Assembly: GCA_021836125.1 (NCBI GenBank)
Contig: JAKBJF010000002.1
Coordinates: 1 to 64,000, forward strand
Origin: Nanobdellota archaeon
Lineage (GTDB): Archaea; Nanobdellota; Nanobdellia; Parvarchaeales; Parvarchaeaceae
Length of the DNA: 64,000 nt
Direction: 5' to 3'
Shown: piece after piece, positions 1 to 8,105 of the stretch
Layout of the letters: every line of letters starts with the position of its first letter
Position numbering within the stretch: the stretch's first letter is position 1
Position numbers and translations under genes: made by a program
The notes under the pieces: model-generated
Told to the model about the DNA's origin: nothing
What the model saw: only the letters and a program-made list of their open reading frames with translations
Database searches by the model: none

Positions 1-127
1 CCACTCTCCCTCCAACAGGACATTTCTTTACCTTTCGTTCAAGCGTCCGCACCGGTGTTCCTGAACATGTCGGTCATAAGGTTCGTTTCATCGTCTGCAG
101 CGTACAGTTTCTCCGTCCCCACACTTT
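1..127 (+). repeat. Direct repeat, copy 1 of 127-bp exact duplication
   Basis: The first 127 bases of the window recur without a mismatch at 1447-1573. The offset is 1446 bp (482 codons), so both copies are read in the same frame of the same surface-protein gene. The copy may continue left of the window. Identity ends at position 128 (T here, C in copy 2), after which the protein sequences are similar but diverged. Confidence 0.95.
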
Positions 128-1680
128 TAAACAGCACTGCCGGCTGTGATACTATTTTCACGCCTTCGGTCTCATCAGGAAATCTACAAGCAGGCGACTC
201 AAGCTCTTTAATAACTTTCGTGAAGTCCAACAACTGTACGACCACAGTATTTACTGAGACCGGATTACCAGCAGGTCTTTCATGGGGGGCTAAGTATGAA
301 GGGATAAGCAAGCGCTCTAACACAAACAACATGAGCTTCGTTAGCGAACCAGGTAGCCTGCCTTTCTCAGTGAACCAGTCGTTATTGGTCAACACGTCAC
401 AGCCGATGTGTAACGCCACTTACACTTCGAACGTATCATCAGGCTCGCACACAGCGGGCACCACCCTTCATCTTTCATTTACCATAACATCAGTTTCATG
501 TGCAACCACTTTCTTCGAGCAAGGTCTACCTTCATGGCGTACCTGGAACGTGACATACGACGGAGTAACAAAGCAGGAGAAACCCATCTCCATGCTCTTC
601 GTACCAAGCGATTCAAACCCTACCGAAGGGCACATGATAAATCTGACCTCCAACACAGGGATTTACAATTTCTCGATACCTGTATCTAGTGTTTTATTCT
701 CTAAAATCACTCCTGGTAACAAGACCATACTTCTCATATCAAGTCAGAACTTATCCCTGATGAACATCACGTCAGGTACAATAATCAAGCATAAGATGCT
801 TCCTTACTATCCCTACAGCGCGGTGTTCACTAACAATTCAAAGTACGCGTATCTCGGGACGAGCACGAATATTGTCGTATTCTTTAACATGACGTCGTTC
901 TCAGTAATAAAGAACATAAGCGCAAGTTCGACTCCGTTCGTTTTAGCGATGTCCGATAACGGCAAGTTCGTGTACGCAGACTCTGGAAACACGAATAACA
1001 TCACAGTGATAAATACGTCTTCAAACACCAACATAGCGAACATAAGCCTCAACAAGGGAACGTATACGTATGCCGTTGCCGTAAATCCCAACGACACGAA
1101 GATATACGCAGTAAGCTATTACAACCAATACATCAATCTTACGACAATCAATGCGTCGGCACCGTACAACGTTGAGCACGTAGATGTGCATCCCGTACCG
1201 CAGTATTATTACCCTTACAGCCAGTATCCTACCCAACTATGGACTTCTAATGATGGCAGTAGAATATATCTCGCCACATCCTATGATGGTTATTCTATCG
1301 GTTATGTTTATGGGATATACGCCTCGAATTACAGCTCCTTCGGAGATACGTTCGCTTACTATCCCCACGCAGGAACGATAGCAGGCAACCGGGTGTATTT
1401 CAGCAGCGGCACCGAAGCCCCATCAATAAGCGAGCTTAATATACAGCCACTCTCCCTCCAACAGGACATTTCTTTACCTTTCGTTCAAGCGTCCGCACCG
1501 GTGTTCCTGAACATGTCGGTCATAAGGTTCGTTTCATCGTCTGCAGCGTACAGTTTCTCCGTCCCCACACTTTCAAATTCATCGGCTGGGCACACAACTA
1601 CTTACACACCACTTTCGTCTTCTGGTAATTTACAGGCAGGCTACTCTACACTAATAGATTTTACGTATTCCTACAGCTGA
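1..1680 (+). CDS. Large extracellular surface protein, C-terminal part (YVTN-like beta-propeller)
   Basis: The frame is open from base 1, so the true start lies left of the window; the stop is at 1678-1680. The visible 559 codons are rich in Asn, Ser and Thr with many N-x-S/T glycosylation sequons, typical of archaeal surface proteins. The middle (about 700-1400) carries repeats of the type in which strings like YAYLGTSTN and KFVYADSGN alternate with TVINTSS, resembling YVTN beta-propeller blades. They are flanked by beta-sandwich-like repeats of the kind FTETGLPAGLSWGAKYEG. A segment beginning PLSLQQDISLPF occurs at both ends of the visible protein. No membrane anchor is visible at the C-terminus. 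The exact role is unknown; adhesion or an S-layer-associated function is an inference. Confidence 0.75.
   Translation, partial: PLSLQQDISLPFVQASAPVFLNMSVIRFVSSSAAYSFSVPTLLNSTAGCDTIFTPSVSSGNLQAGDSSSLITFVKSNNCTTTVFTETGLPAGLSWGAKYEGISKRSNTNNMSFVSEPGSLPFSVNQSLLVNTSQPMCNATYTSNVSSGSHTAGTTLHLSFTITSVSCATTFFEQGLPSWRTWNVTYDGVTKQEKPISMLFVPSDSNPTEGHMINLTSNTGIYNFSIPVSSVLFSKITPGNKTILLISSQNLSLMNITSGTIIKHKMLPYYPYSAVFTNNSKYAYLGTSTNIVVFFNMTSFSVIKNISASSTPFVLAMSDNGKFVYADSGNTNNITVINTSSNTNIANISLNKGTYTYAVAVNPNDTKIYAVSYYNQYINLTTINASAPYNVEHVDVHPVPQYYYPYSQYPTQLWTSNDGSRIYLATSYDGYSIGYVYGIYASNYSSFGDTFAYYPHAGTIAGNRVYFSSGTEAPSISELNIQPLSLQQDISLPFVQASAPVFLNMSVIRFVSSSAAYSFSVPTLSNSSAGHTTTYTPLSSSGNLQAGYSTLIDFTYSYS
1447..1573 (+). 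repeat. Direct repeat, copy 2 of 127-bp exact duplication
   Basis: This copy is identical to bases 1-127. It lies 107 bp before the stop codon of the surface-protein gene. The downstream unit keeps a SSGNLQAG string found after copy 1 but is otherwise diverged. An exact DNA match inside a diverged repeat suggests recent duplication or gene conversion. Confidence 0.95.
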
Positions 1681-1702
1681 ATGACTTCGCTGCTATATAG
1701 GC

Positions 1703-1710
1703 ATTTATAG
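1703..1710 (+). promoter_or_regulatory. TATA-like box for aIF1A
   Basis: The string ATTTATAG is centred about 25 bp before the ATG at 1731. This is the spacing expected when transcription starts at the A of the start codon (leaderless mRNA). No Shine-Dalgarno sequence precedes the ATG. Confidence 0.5.
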
Positions 1711-1730
1711 GTATATCTTATTCAGATTAG

Positions 1731-2024
1731 ATGACAGAAGCACCAAGATTTAGATACCCCGGTAAAGAAGAAGTCCTGGGGTATGTTACACAACTTCTTG
1801 GATTTGGAAGAATGTACGTTAAGTGTGCCGATGAAAAGATAAGACTGTGCCAAATAAAAGGAAGCCTTAGTAGATATCTGTGGGTGCGCGAAGGAGATTT
1901 GGTAATAGTAAAACCTTCTACTATAGAATTTGATAAGAAAGGGGATGTTATGTATAGATACGAGAAAAATGAATGGGATCTGCTGCGCACAAGAAACCTT
2001 CCTGTAGAGAAGCTAACCCAATAG
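1731..2024 (+). CDS. eif1A: Translation initiation factor aIF1A
   Basis: This 97-residue protein has the length and sequence character of archaeal aIF1A. It has a short charged N-terminus, then an S1/OB-fold core with the family strings EEVLGYVTQLLGFGRMYVKC and GSLSRYLWVREGDLVIVKP, and a charged tail. aIF1A binds the A site of the small ribosomal subunit and helps scanning and initiator tRNA placement. The ATG at 1731 has a TATA-like box at leaderless spacing. It ends 5 bp before the convergent membrane-protein gene at 2030. Confidence 0.95.
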   Translation: MTEAPRFRYPGKEEVLGYVTQLLGFGRMYVKCADEKIRLCQIKGSLSRYLWVREGDLVIVKPSTIEFDKKGDVMYRYEKNEWDLLRTRNLPVEKLTQ

Positions 2025-2029
2025 TAATC

Positions 2030-2482
2030 CTATATTGATGAGCTCGTAATGCGCCCGTTTATCACTGCGGTTATAGGGTTATTGACGGTTTCGTTTATTC
2101 TTTGGGAGTACGTATATGAAACCTGTACTGAGACACTATAATTATAGTTTAGGTACTTGCAGTTTAATCCTGAAAATACGTTCAGTATGCCGCCGTGCGA
2201 TATTTCGCCGCTAGTGTATCGTGATTGTTCCTGTTGTCCGTTCACGAATAGAGTCAAGTTGTCCACGTACACGGTAGAATCAGCATTGTTCATAAACCCA
2301 GCATATAGACCAGAAGAATTGCAGTTGTTTGAAACAATGCTGAAAGCGTAATAGACCGGCTTCGAAACCGAGTTATATACTGCGTAATATGTAAGGAAAA
2401 CTACGAAAAATATCGCGATTAAAAAAAGTACGATAGTACTTAACGGAATCAATAAAGGTTGTTTAATGCGTCTTCCAGCCAT
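2030..2482 (-). CDS. Single-pass membrane protein with extracellular domain, unrecognised
   Basis: The 150-residue product has a short basic N-terminus (MAGRRIKQ), one hydrophobic segment at about residues 9-34, and a beta-rich, Asn/Ser/Tyr-rich remainder with several N-x-S/T sequons and two cysteines. This fits a protein anchored by its N-terminus and exposed outside the cell. I do not recognise the family. It follows rpoD on the same strand (about 36 bp spacing) and may be read through from the ribosomal operon, but nothing in the sequence links it to translation. Confidence 0.6.
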   Translation of the reverse strand: MAGRRIKQPLLIPLSTIVLFLIAIFFVVFLTYYAVYNSVSKPVYYAFSIVSNNCNSSGLYAGFMNNADSTVYVDNLTLFVNGQQEQSRYTSGEISHGGILNVFSGLNCKYLNYNYSVSVQVSYTYSQRINETVNNPITAVINGRITSSSI

Positions 2483-2518
2483 AAAAAGACAACACGTTTC
2501 TAAAATAAAAGCTATTAA

Positions 2519-3271
2519 TCAACTGAGTGATTTTATGAGTTCCTTAGCTTCTGTTTCTAGATTCTCAGCCGCTTCCGTCAGTATCTCTTTGTAGTCCAAT
2601 TGCCCCCAGCTTTCTATGTTTAGTATTATTTTGCTGGGGTCTGACGATATTTTTATTACATCCTCCCCTGCGAAGTCTTCGCATGCATTGCAGAGTATAC
2701 ATTTGTTAAGTTGCCCCTTTTTTACAGATAGCTTGTTATCGCTGCCGTCCAGTATATCAACCGGACATAGCGAGGCTATCTTGTTAGAGCCGCGTATTTC
2801 TTTCTTAGTTGTGGTTATTACCGGTTGAAAATGATAAGTTACGTGTGCAGGCGCAAATTTCGCGTGTTCTTTTCCGCTTCCAAAGACTGCCTTTGCTTCT
2901 AATTCGATTTTCTCCCCTTCGTTAAGCCGCATCAGTAACATTTTTTCATAGATAGGTCTTACATCCTCGTCACTGGGCTTCAAATCGGATGCGTATACCG
3001 TTTTTGGTCCGCTTTCATTTAGTTTGAAAGTAAACTCTTTTCCTTTCTTGTTTAGTTCAGGCACCGTTTTAATCGGGATCAAACCTAATCTAAGTGCCAG
3101 TACTTCGTCGTACATAGAACTGGTATTTTTGTATATAGTTACGTCGTCTATAGCTATCGTGTTAACATCATTAAGGATAGCTCTTCTCAATGCATTGACA
3201 AGAGAAACTTTGAAATCAGAAAGTTCCAGTGATAAAGATTCTTCTTCCTTTCCTAACACTTTAACATCCAT
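2519..3271 (-). CDS. rpoD: DNA-directed RNA polymerase subunit D
   Basis: This 250-residue subunit corresponds to eukaryotic Rpb3 and bacterial alpha. It forms the assembly platform of RNA polymerase with subunit L. The N-terminal dimerisation part includes VSLVNALRRAILND (residues 23-36), typical of the alpha/D family. A ferredoxin-like insert has four cysteines, C169, C191, C194 and C197, in the C-x(n)-C-x2-C-x2-C arrangement of Fe-S-containing archaeal D subunits, so one cluster is expected. It is the last gene of uS13-uS4-uS11-rpoD, an order conserved across archaea, and starts 2 bp after uS11. Confidence 0.96.
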   Translation of the reverse strand: MDVKVLGKEEESLSLELSDFKVSLVNALRRAILNDVNTIAIDDVTIYKNTSSMYDEVLALRLGLIPIKTVPELNKKGKEFTFKLNESGPKTVYASDLKPSDEDVRPIYEKMLLMRLNEGEKIELEAKAVFGSGKEHAKFAPAHVTYHFQPVITTTKKEIRGSNKIASLCPVDILDGSDNKLSVKKGQLNKCILCNACEDFAGEDVIKISSDPSKIILNIESWGQLDYKEILTEAAENLETEAKELIKSLS

Positions 3272-3273
3272 AT

Positions 3274-3663
3274 TTACATCCTTCTCCCTTTTCTGCCACC
3301 CTTTCTTTTGCAGCCGTCATGAGGCACGGGTGTGACGTTCTCAACACCTATTACTTTTATCCCCGCCCTTTCAAGAGCTTTTATTGCAGGTCTAGCGCCA
3401 GGACCAGGAGTCTTCGATTTTATACCGCCAGCAGCGCGTACCTTTACCTTTACTGCAGTTATACCTTTGTTTAATATGTCCTCAGCTACTTGTTTTGCCG
3501 CATCCATTGCTGCTTTAGGTGATGAACCTAATCTGTCAGCTTTTACTTGTGAACCGCCGCTTTTTATTGAAAAAGTATGACCGTTGCTTATATCCGTTAC
3601 ATGTATTATCGTGTTATTCATAGTTGCGTAAATATGCGCTACGCCTAGTTTTCCTTCTGCCAT
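3274..3663 (-). CDS. rps11: Ribosomal protein uS11
   Basis: The 129-residue protein is a full-length uS11 with diagnostic strings [13 protein letters not shown] near the N-terminus, [18 protein letters not shown] in the middle and a basic C-terminus ending in RKGRRM. uS11 lies on the platform of the small subunit near the mRNA exit. It sits 2 bp after uS4 and 2 bp before rpoD, so the operon is tightly packed and probably translationally coupled. Confidence 0.97.
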   Translation of the reverse strand: MAEGKLGVAHIYATMNNTIIHVTDISNGHTFSIKSGGSQVKADRLGSSPKAAMDAAKQVAEDILNKGITAVKVKVRAAGGIKSKTPGPGARPAIKALERAGIKVIGVENVTPVPHDGCKRKGGRKGRRM

Positions 3664-3665
3664 AT

Positions 3666-4199
3666 CTAAACGTTACTCTCCTTATTTGCCGTACGAATAG
3701 GGTGATTTTCAGCCGCGAGTGGCGAATTCTCAGCAAATACTATCTTGTTTTCCTCGTCGCGTTTTACCATATAACTAGGTGTGTCGACTATCTTTTCTCC
3801 AACTTGTATGTGTCTGTGAGTTATTACTTGTCTAGATTCGCGTATGCTTCTTGCCATTTTTTTCTTAAGCACAAGAGTCTGTAGTCTTCTTTCCATAAAA
3901 TCAGTAAGCTCTAAATCCAGCACATCATCAACGGTAGCGTCGCTCTCGACTAAACCAAGGGAATGTAACTTTCTTACGAATTCCTTTTCCTCTTCTTGTC
4001 CTTTTCCAAGTGCCTTAAGACTAATAAGTTTCCTTGCACGGTTTCTTATCCTTCTAAGCAGAGATTCGGTTTTCCAAAGTTCTTTTTTGTTCTTGAAACC
4101 GTAAGTCTTTCTTAATTCTATGTCGCGATCTATCCTTGCTTTATCCCAAATCTTCTTTGGAGATTTATACTTATTAGACTGTCTTTTAGCGGTTCCCAT
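3666..4199 (-). CDS. rps4: Ribosomal protein uS4
   Basis: The 177-residue protein is an archaeal uS4, a primary 16S rRNA-binding protein. The N-terminus ([20 protein letters not shown]) and the S4 RNA-binding segment around [20 protein letters not shown] and [10 protein letters not shown] are visible. Its start codon immediately follows the stop of uS13, so the two are likely coupled. Confidence 0.97.
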   Translation of the reverse strand: MGTAKRQSNKYKSPKKIWDKARIDRDIELRKTYGFKNKKELWKTESLLRRIRNRARKLISLKALGKGQEEEKEFVRKLHSLGLVESDATVDDVLDLELTDFMERRLQTLVLKKKMARSIRESRQVITHRHIQVGEKIVDTPSYMVKRDEENKIVFAENSPLAAENHPIRTANKESNV

Positions 4200-4763
4200 T
4201 TATTTCTTCTTTTCCTCTGTTCCTGCTTGTTGTTGCTGCGCAGTTTTCTTAGTTACGCCCATCGTACTCCCTATCCTACCTCTAGTGTTGGCACCTCTAG
4301 ATTTGACTCTCTGGCCGCGTAATTTATAATTGAACGAATGTCTGTATCCTCTGTATGTTCTGCTGCTCTTTATGTTTTGGATGTGCAGCGTAACTTTAGA
4401 TTTAAGTTCGTTGCCTACGTAATGATAATCGAGCCCGCTGTGTTCGTCTTTTCTCCAGTTGCACAACCATACCGGTATGTTGTATTTTTTAGGATCGTAA
4501 AGTGCCTCTTTAAGTTTTGATAACGTGTTATCGTCTATTTCCTGAAGTTTTTTGTTGTATTCTATGCTTAACACCCGCATTACGGCGTTAGAGAATGAAA
4601 AACTTACCCCGTGTATGTCTCTTAGGGCATCTCCGACCTTTTTGTCACCATTTAGGTCTGTATCGGCAATCCTTATTATCTTCCTTTCACCGACTACTTT
4701 GGGAGCCGGCGGCTTGCCCTGTTGCGATTTTCCTTGTGTCTGTACGGGTTTACTTCCCTGCAT
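4200..4763 (-). CDS. rps13: Ribosomal protein uS13, extended at both ends
   Basis: uS13 of the small-subunit head contacts tRNA and the large subunit. The family core runs from about residue 29 (IIRIADTDLNGDKKVGDALR) through YRGYRHSFNYKLRGQRVKSR to TRGRIGSTMGVTKK. The protein is 187 residues, longer than the roughly 150 usual for archaea. It has a Gln/Lys/Pro-rich N-terminal tail of about 28 residues and a Gln/Lys-rich C-terminal tail. It is the first gene of the uS13-uS4-uS11-rpoD operon. The 5S rRNA gene ends about 50 bp upstream on the same strand. Confidence 0.95.
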   Translation of the reverse strand: MQGSKPVQTQGKSQQGKPPAPKVVGERKIIRIADTDLNGDKKVGDALRDIHGVSFSFSNAVMRVLSIEYNKKLQEIDDNTLSKLKEALYDPKKYNIPVWLCNWRKDEHSGLDYHYVGNELKSKVTLHIQNIKSSRTYRGYRHSFNYKLRGQRVKSRGANTRGRIGSTMGVTKKTAQQQQAGTEEKKK

Positions 4764-4812
4764 ATCTTATCTTAAGCCAAACTTAGGTATTTAAACCTTG
4801 TTTTTATTGTAA

Positions 4813-4927
4813 GCGATAGCACCAACTTACTTTCTCTCTTTTACGAAATACTCGTAAGACGCACCGACGATTATCTTCCGTGTTCGAAATGGGAACGGGA
4901 TTTGCCATCAGCCTATGGGCGCTATCT
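4813..4927 (-). rRNA. rrf: 5S ribosomal RNA
   Basis: Read on the minus strand, the region contains CCCGTTCCCATTTCGAACACGG, here cited as 4878-4899, the near-invariant loop/helix III block of 5S rRNA. The ends pair as GATAGCGCC with GGTGCTATC (nine pairs, one G-U), forming helix I. The length of about 112-115 nt is normal. The ends are fixed only by this pairing and could shift a few bases. It is unlinked to 16S or 23S genes in this window and lies just upstream of the uS13 operon on the same strand. Confidence 0.9.
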
Positions 4928-5174
4928 TTATCTTATTACCACACTTCATTTAAAAGCTTTTAAAATAGACAGACCGGTAGTTCGACAATCAAAATTGCGA
5001 AGTCTTTTTATGTTGCTTTTCATGTCAAAAGTGCACCTAATAGCACAGAATAAGCAAATTTGCTACAACCTCAATAATTTAAGAAAAGACATCGTGAGAC
5101 TTAAATGTTGGTCAAAGGTTCTTGTTCAGAACCATGCTGAAGGAGTATTAATTCGCGTTTTAACTATAAAAATA

Positions 5175-5654
5175 ATGAGACGTTTGGATAGGAAGACTTT
5201 CGACAGGCGCATAAACGCAGGAGTTTATTGGTATAAAGTAAAAAATCCACTCAGGATAATAGCCAATGGCCTTATTCTATCTTTCGCGAAATATTTTCCA
5301 TCGCTTCCTGTAAAGCGAGGCCTCTTGAGACTGACTGGAGTAAGGGTTGGAAAGAATGTCTCCGTTGCACCATCTACGATCGACCCAATCTTTCCCGAAC
5401 TTATTGATATAGGTGACAATGTAATGATAGGCTGGGACACCATGATATTAACACACGAGATAATTGGTAGCGAGTTCAGGAAAGGCCGGGTTAAAATAGG
5501 TGAGAATACTACAATAGGTGCAAGGTCATTGATATTAGCTGGTGTAAAAATAGGAAAAAACGCGATTATTGAAGCAGATTCTTTAGTGAACAAGGACGTA
5601 AAGGATAATTGTATAGTCGGGGACGTTCCTATAAAGCAAATAAAGCTAAAATGA
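5175..5654 (+). CDS. Left-handed beta-helix (hexapeptide) acyltransferase
   Basis: The C-terminal half shows hexapeptide repeats with the [LIV]-G-x4 pattern (VRVGKNVSVAP, IDIGDNVMIGWDT, VKIGENTTIGARS, VKIGKNAIIEADS), typical of the WbbJ/LacA-like acyltransferase superfamily. These proteins transfer acyl groups to sugars or amino sugars, often in surface glycan synthesis. I chose the ATG at 5175 (160 residues). The open frame continues upstream into the 5S rRNA gene, and residues before this Met look non-coding. No partner glycosyltransferase is adjacent, so the substrate is unknown. Confidence 0.75.
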   Translation: MRRLDRKTFDRRINAGVYWYKVKNPLRIIANGLILSFAKYFPSLPVKRGLLRLTGVRVGKNVSVAPSTIDPIFPELIDIGDNVMIGWDTMILTHEIIGSEFRKGRVKIGENTTIGARSLILAGVKIGKNAIIEADSLVNKDVKDNCIVGDVPIKQIKLK

Positions 5655-5826
5655 CCATCATCTCCTCACATTAGCAAGCCATAGCCAAAATTTCAAACTT
5701 TATAATAATCTAATTCTATGTTATTTCTAAATTTGCTATTTGATCATTACAGAAATGGCGACTGTTTGACTGCAAATCGATGCCCATTAGTTAATCTCCA
5801 AAAATTACTTATTTATCTACCCCATA

Positions 5827-6231
5827 ATGTATTCTATGAAAAAGAAAATTTCTGCCAATCAACAAAAGCCAAGCAAAAGCCCGGGTGCAAGAGAAGTGTA
5901 TGGAGAAAATGCAGTGCTTACGGCAATAGCCGCAATGCCGGAACCAGACCGCAATGTTGGCGAGCGGCTCCACGTGATTATAAGGAACAATGCACCATCT
6001 CTCATGCCTAGAACTTGGTATGGAATGCCCGCATATGCAAACGATGATGGAGAAGTAATCTGCTTCTTTCGCAGTAGAGATAAATTCAAAGAGCGATATA
6101 TGACGCTTGGCTTCAATCAGGGCGCCAAACTAGACAGCGGAAACATGTGGCCCATCGTATTTGCATTGACAAAGCTTACTGCTGATGAAGAGGCAAAAAT
6201 TAGCGCACTAATAAAGAAAGCAATCCCTTAA
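5827..6231 (+). CDS. DUF1801/YdhG-like small protein
   Basis: This 134-residue protein resembles the DUF1801/YdhG fold family. Visible hallmarks are the central [10 protein letters not shown] block, a conserved [20 protein letters not shown] stretch, and a tail of the form [20 protein letters not shown]. Members are small single-domain proteins common in bacteria, some annotated as iron chaperone-like; the biochemical role is not settled. Start choice is uncertain between Met1 and Met4. A family mainly known from bacteria, beside a broken peptidase gene, suggests acquired DNA; this is an inference. Confidence 0.7.
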   Translation: MYSMKKKISANQQKPSKSPGAREVYGENAVLTAIAAMPEPDRNVGERLHVIIRNNAPSLMPRTWYGMPAYANDDGEVICFFRSRDKFKERYMTLGFNQGAKLDSGNMWPIVFALTKLTADEEAKISALIKKAIP

Positions 6232-6290
6232 AATTATCAGACGGCACTAAAAATATAGAAGATTTATAAAATGTAATCCTATAATTAATT

Positions 6291-6901
6291 ATGAAATTTT
6301 ACCTCTCATCGTATAAAATGGGTCGCGAAGCAGCGAAACTAAAGAAGATGCTTCCGAAGAACAAAAAATAGCATACATAATAAATGCACTTGATTACAAG
6401 GTACCGAACCCTGAAAAACTAAGCGACAACCTTAAAAGGTTAAAAACGGCAGGACTTAAACCGGAGATACTCGATTTGAAAAAATACTTTGGAAAACAAA
6501 GAGGACTGGAGAAAAAGCTTGCTGAGTTCGGCGCAGTCTGGGTAAACGGCGGCAATACGTTTGTATTAAGGCAAGCTATGCGACGTAGTGGTTTTGACAA
6601 TATTTTCAATAAACTTCTAAAAAGGAAAGATTTTGTGTATGGAGGATACAGCGCCGGGATATGTATTTTGGCAAAGGATCTGCATGGGCTAGAAATAGTA
6701 GATGATCCGCACCAGAAACCATACGAGAAAAGATCTAAAGTGCTTTGGAACGGTCTCGGCTTTCTAGATTATATGATACTGCCGCATTACAAATCAGACC
6801 ATCCGGAGAGCAAACTTGTTGGCAAAACGGTCCAGTACTTTATAGATAACAAACTGCTGTTTAAGGTTCTCAGAGACGGAGAAGTAATAATTATAGAATG
6901 A
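6291..6901 (+). pseudogene. pepE: Peptidase E (family S51) gene with a frameshift
   Basis: The start at 6291 reads MKFYLSSYKMGREAAKLKKM, the usual peptidase E N-terminus, then hits TAG at 6369-6371 after a run of six A (6363-6368). From 6368 a different frame continues as IAYIINALDYKVPNPEKL and runs to the stop at 6901. One missing A in the homopolymer explains the break. The downstream part keeps the GGYSAG nucleophile motif of the S51 family (Ser protease, Asp-dipeptide hydrolysis in the cytoplasm) and a plausible C-terminus. The break is either a real inactivation or an assembly error in the A-run. Translation restarting at the Met at 6476 would lack the first strands of the fold. Confidence 0.8.
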
Positions 6902-6930
6902 GCGAACACTACGAAGTACAGCCGGTCACC

Positions 6931-6978
6931 AAATTTTGTCTGCTAAATACAAACAATTATACTTTGCCGACAAAATTT
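6931..6978. repeat. 10-bp perfect inverted repeat upstream of the heme genes
   Basis: AAATTTTGTC at 6931-6940 is matched by GACAAAATTT at 6969-6978, leaving a 28-base loop. It lies in the 227-bp gap between the peptidase E remnant and hemH. It could be an operator with two half-sites or a weak hairpin. The distance to hemH (about 150 bp) argues against a direct promoter-overlapping operator. No other feature is seen in this gap. Confidence 0.35.
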
Positions 6979-7128
6979 ATGATAGAGGGTGGCAGGTTAA
7001 ATTTGCTACCGTTATTATATCGAAAATAAAGTGTTATATCCGCAGTAGAAGTTAACAATGCTAATTTATAAGATTACTTTGCTAACTACTTAACAGATGA
7101 TGACGTATTATCCGATTATTAAACGATT

Positions 7129-8007
7129 ATGGTGGACACTGTTGTTTTATTGATGGCTTACGGTACTCCGGCAAAAAGCGAGGAGGTAGGTCCTTATCTG
7201 AAGGACGTATTCGGTGGGAGGGATGTTCCTGAGCACATAGTAAAGGAGACAGTCAGGAAATACAATGCGATAGGGTTTTCTCCTTTGAAAGAAATAACGA
7301 ACAGACAAGCGGAGCTATTGGAAGCCCGGCTGCGCAATGGCGGCTTGGACTGCAAGGTCACCATAGGGATGAAACATTGGCATCCGAAAATTGAAGAGGC
7401 GATATTGCAGATAAGGGAGTTAGGGCCTAAAAATATAATCGGAATGGTTGCCCATCCGTTCAGGTCGCTGGCCGGGAGCGAAGAGTACAAACATAGGTTT
7501 ATTTTGGCTTCACATGGTCTTAATAGCATCTTTATAGACGATTGGTACCTGCAGAAACCGCTCCACTCATTGTGGGGCAAGAACATAGAAGAAGCTATGT
7601 CAGAATTAGGCCGAGACGAAACGTTCGTGATTTTTACTTCTCACGGCCTGCCAAATTCGATAAAGGACGACGTATACAAAAAACAACTCTTGGATTTCGC
7701 TGCGGACATAGCTATCGAAAACGGCATAGAACAGTGCTGTTTAGCGTATCAAAATGGGGAACACAAAGACTGGTACGAGCCGGAAGTGATGGAAAAGCTG
7801 AAAGAGTTAACTGCGACCGGCATAAAAAAAGTGCTGATCGTGCCGATAGGGTATCTTTCGGACAGCCTTGAAACGTTGTACGATATCGACGTAATGTACA
7901 AGGCCGAAGCCGACAAGATGGGCCTGAAACTGTATAGGGTGAAGTGCCCGAATACTTCACAGGAGCTTATAGAAGCCATGGCCGGCGCAGTCGAATCCTC
8001 CGTTTGA
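7129..8007 (+). CDS. hemH: Ferrochelatase family protein
   Basis: The 292-residue protein matches the ferrochelatase family, which inserts ferrous iron into protoporphyrin IX or coproporphyrin III. The N-terminus VVLLMAYGTP, the active-site block FTSHGLP (His172) and the metal-binding block SDSLETLYDID (244-254, Glu248) are visible. The usual His in SDHxE is replaced by Ser246. The short, soluble form fits a coproporphyrin ferrochelatase as well as a classical one. The next gene, about 98 bp downstream on the same strand, is a radical SAM/SPASM protein of the heme-related type. Together they point to coproporphyrin III to coproheme to heme; this is an inference. Confidence 0.88.
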   Translation: MVDTVVLLMAYGTPAKSEEVGPYLKDVFGGRDVPEHIVKETVRKYNAIGFSPLKEITNRQAELLEARLRNGGLDCKVTIGMKHWHPKIEEAILQIRELGPKNIIGMVAHPFRSLAGSEEYKHRFILASHGLNSIFIDDWYLQKPLHSLWGKNIEEAMSELGRDETFVIFTSHGLPNSIKDDVYKKQLLDFAADIAIENGIEQCCLAYQNGEHKDWYEPEVMEKLKELTATGIKKVLIVPIGYLSDSLETLYDIDVMYKAEADKMGLKLYRVKCPNTSQELIEAMAGAVESSV

Positions 8008-8105
8008 CGCAAAAACCGCCAAGAATGCTTATATCTTTAAACAAGTCTATGGTTTCCTTGTAAGTCAACAAATTAAGGTAAAACTAATAAGGGCGAGAGT
8101 ACAAA

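Noticed and set aside
4902-5174. Open frame upstream of the hexapeptide acyltransferase from 4902
   Set aside because: It runs through the 5S rRNA gene, and its residues look non-coding; a Met at 5175 gives a family-like protein.
6363-6371. Programmed -1 frameshift in peptidase E
   Set aside because: The site reads C AAA AAA TAG, which does not fit the X-XXY-YYZ rule at the first codon; a one-base deletion or read error is simpler.
7096-7125. Box C/D sRNA upstream of hemH (ATGATGA present)
   Set aside because: No CTGA box D at proper spacing and no guide region were found.
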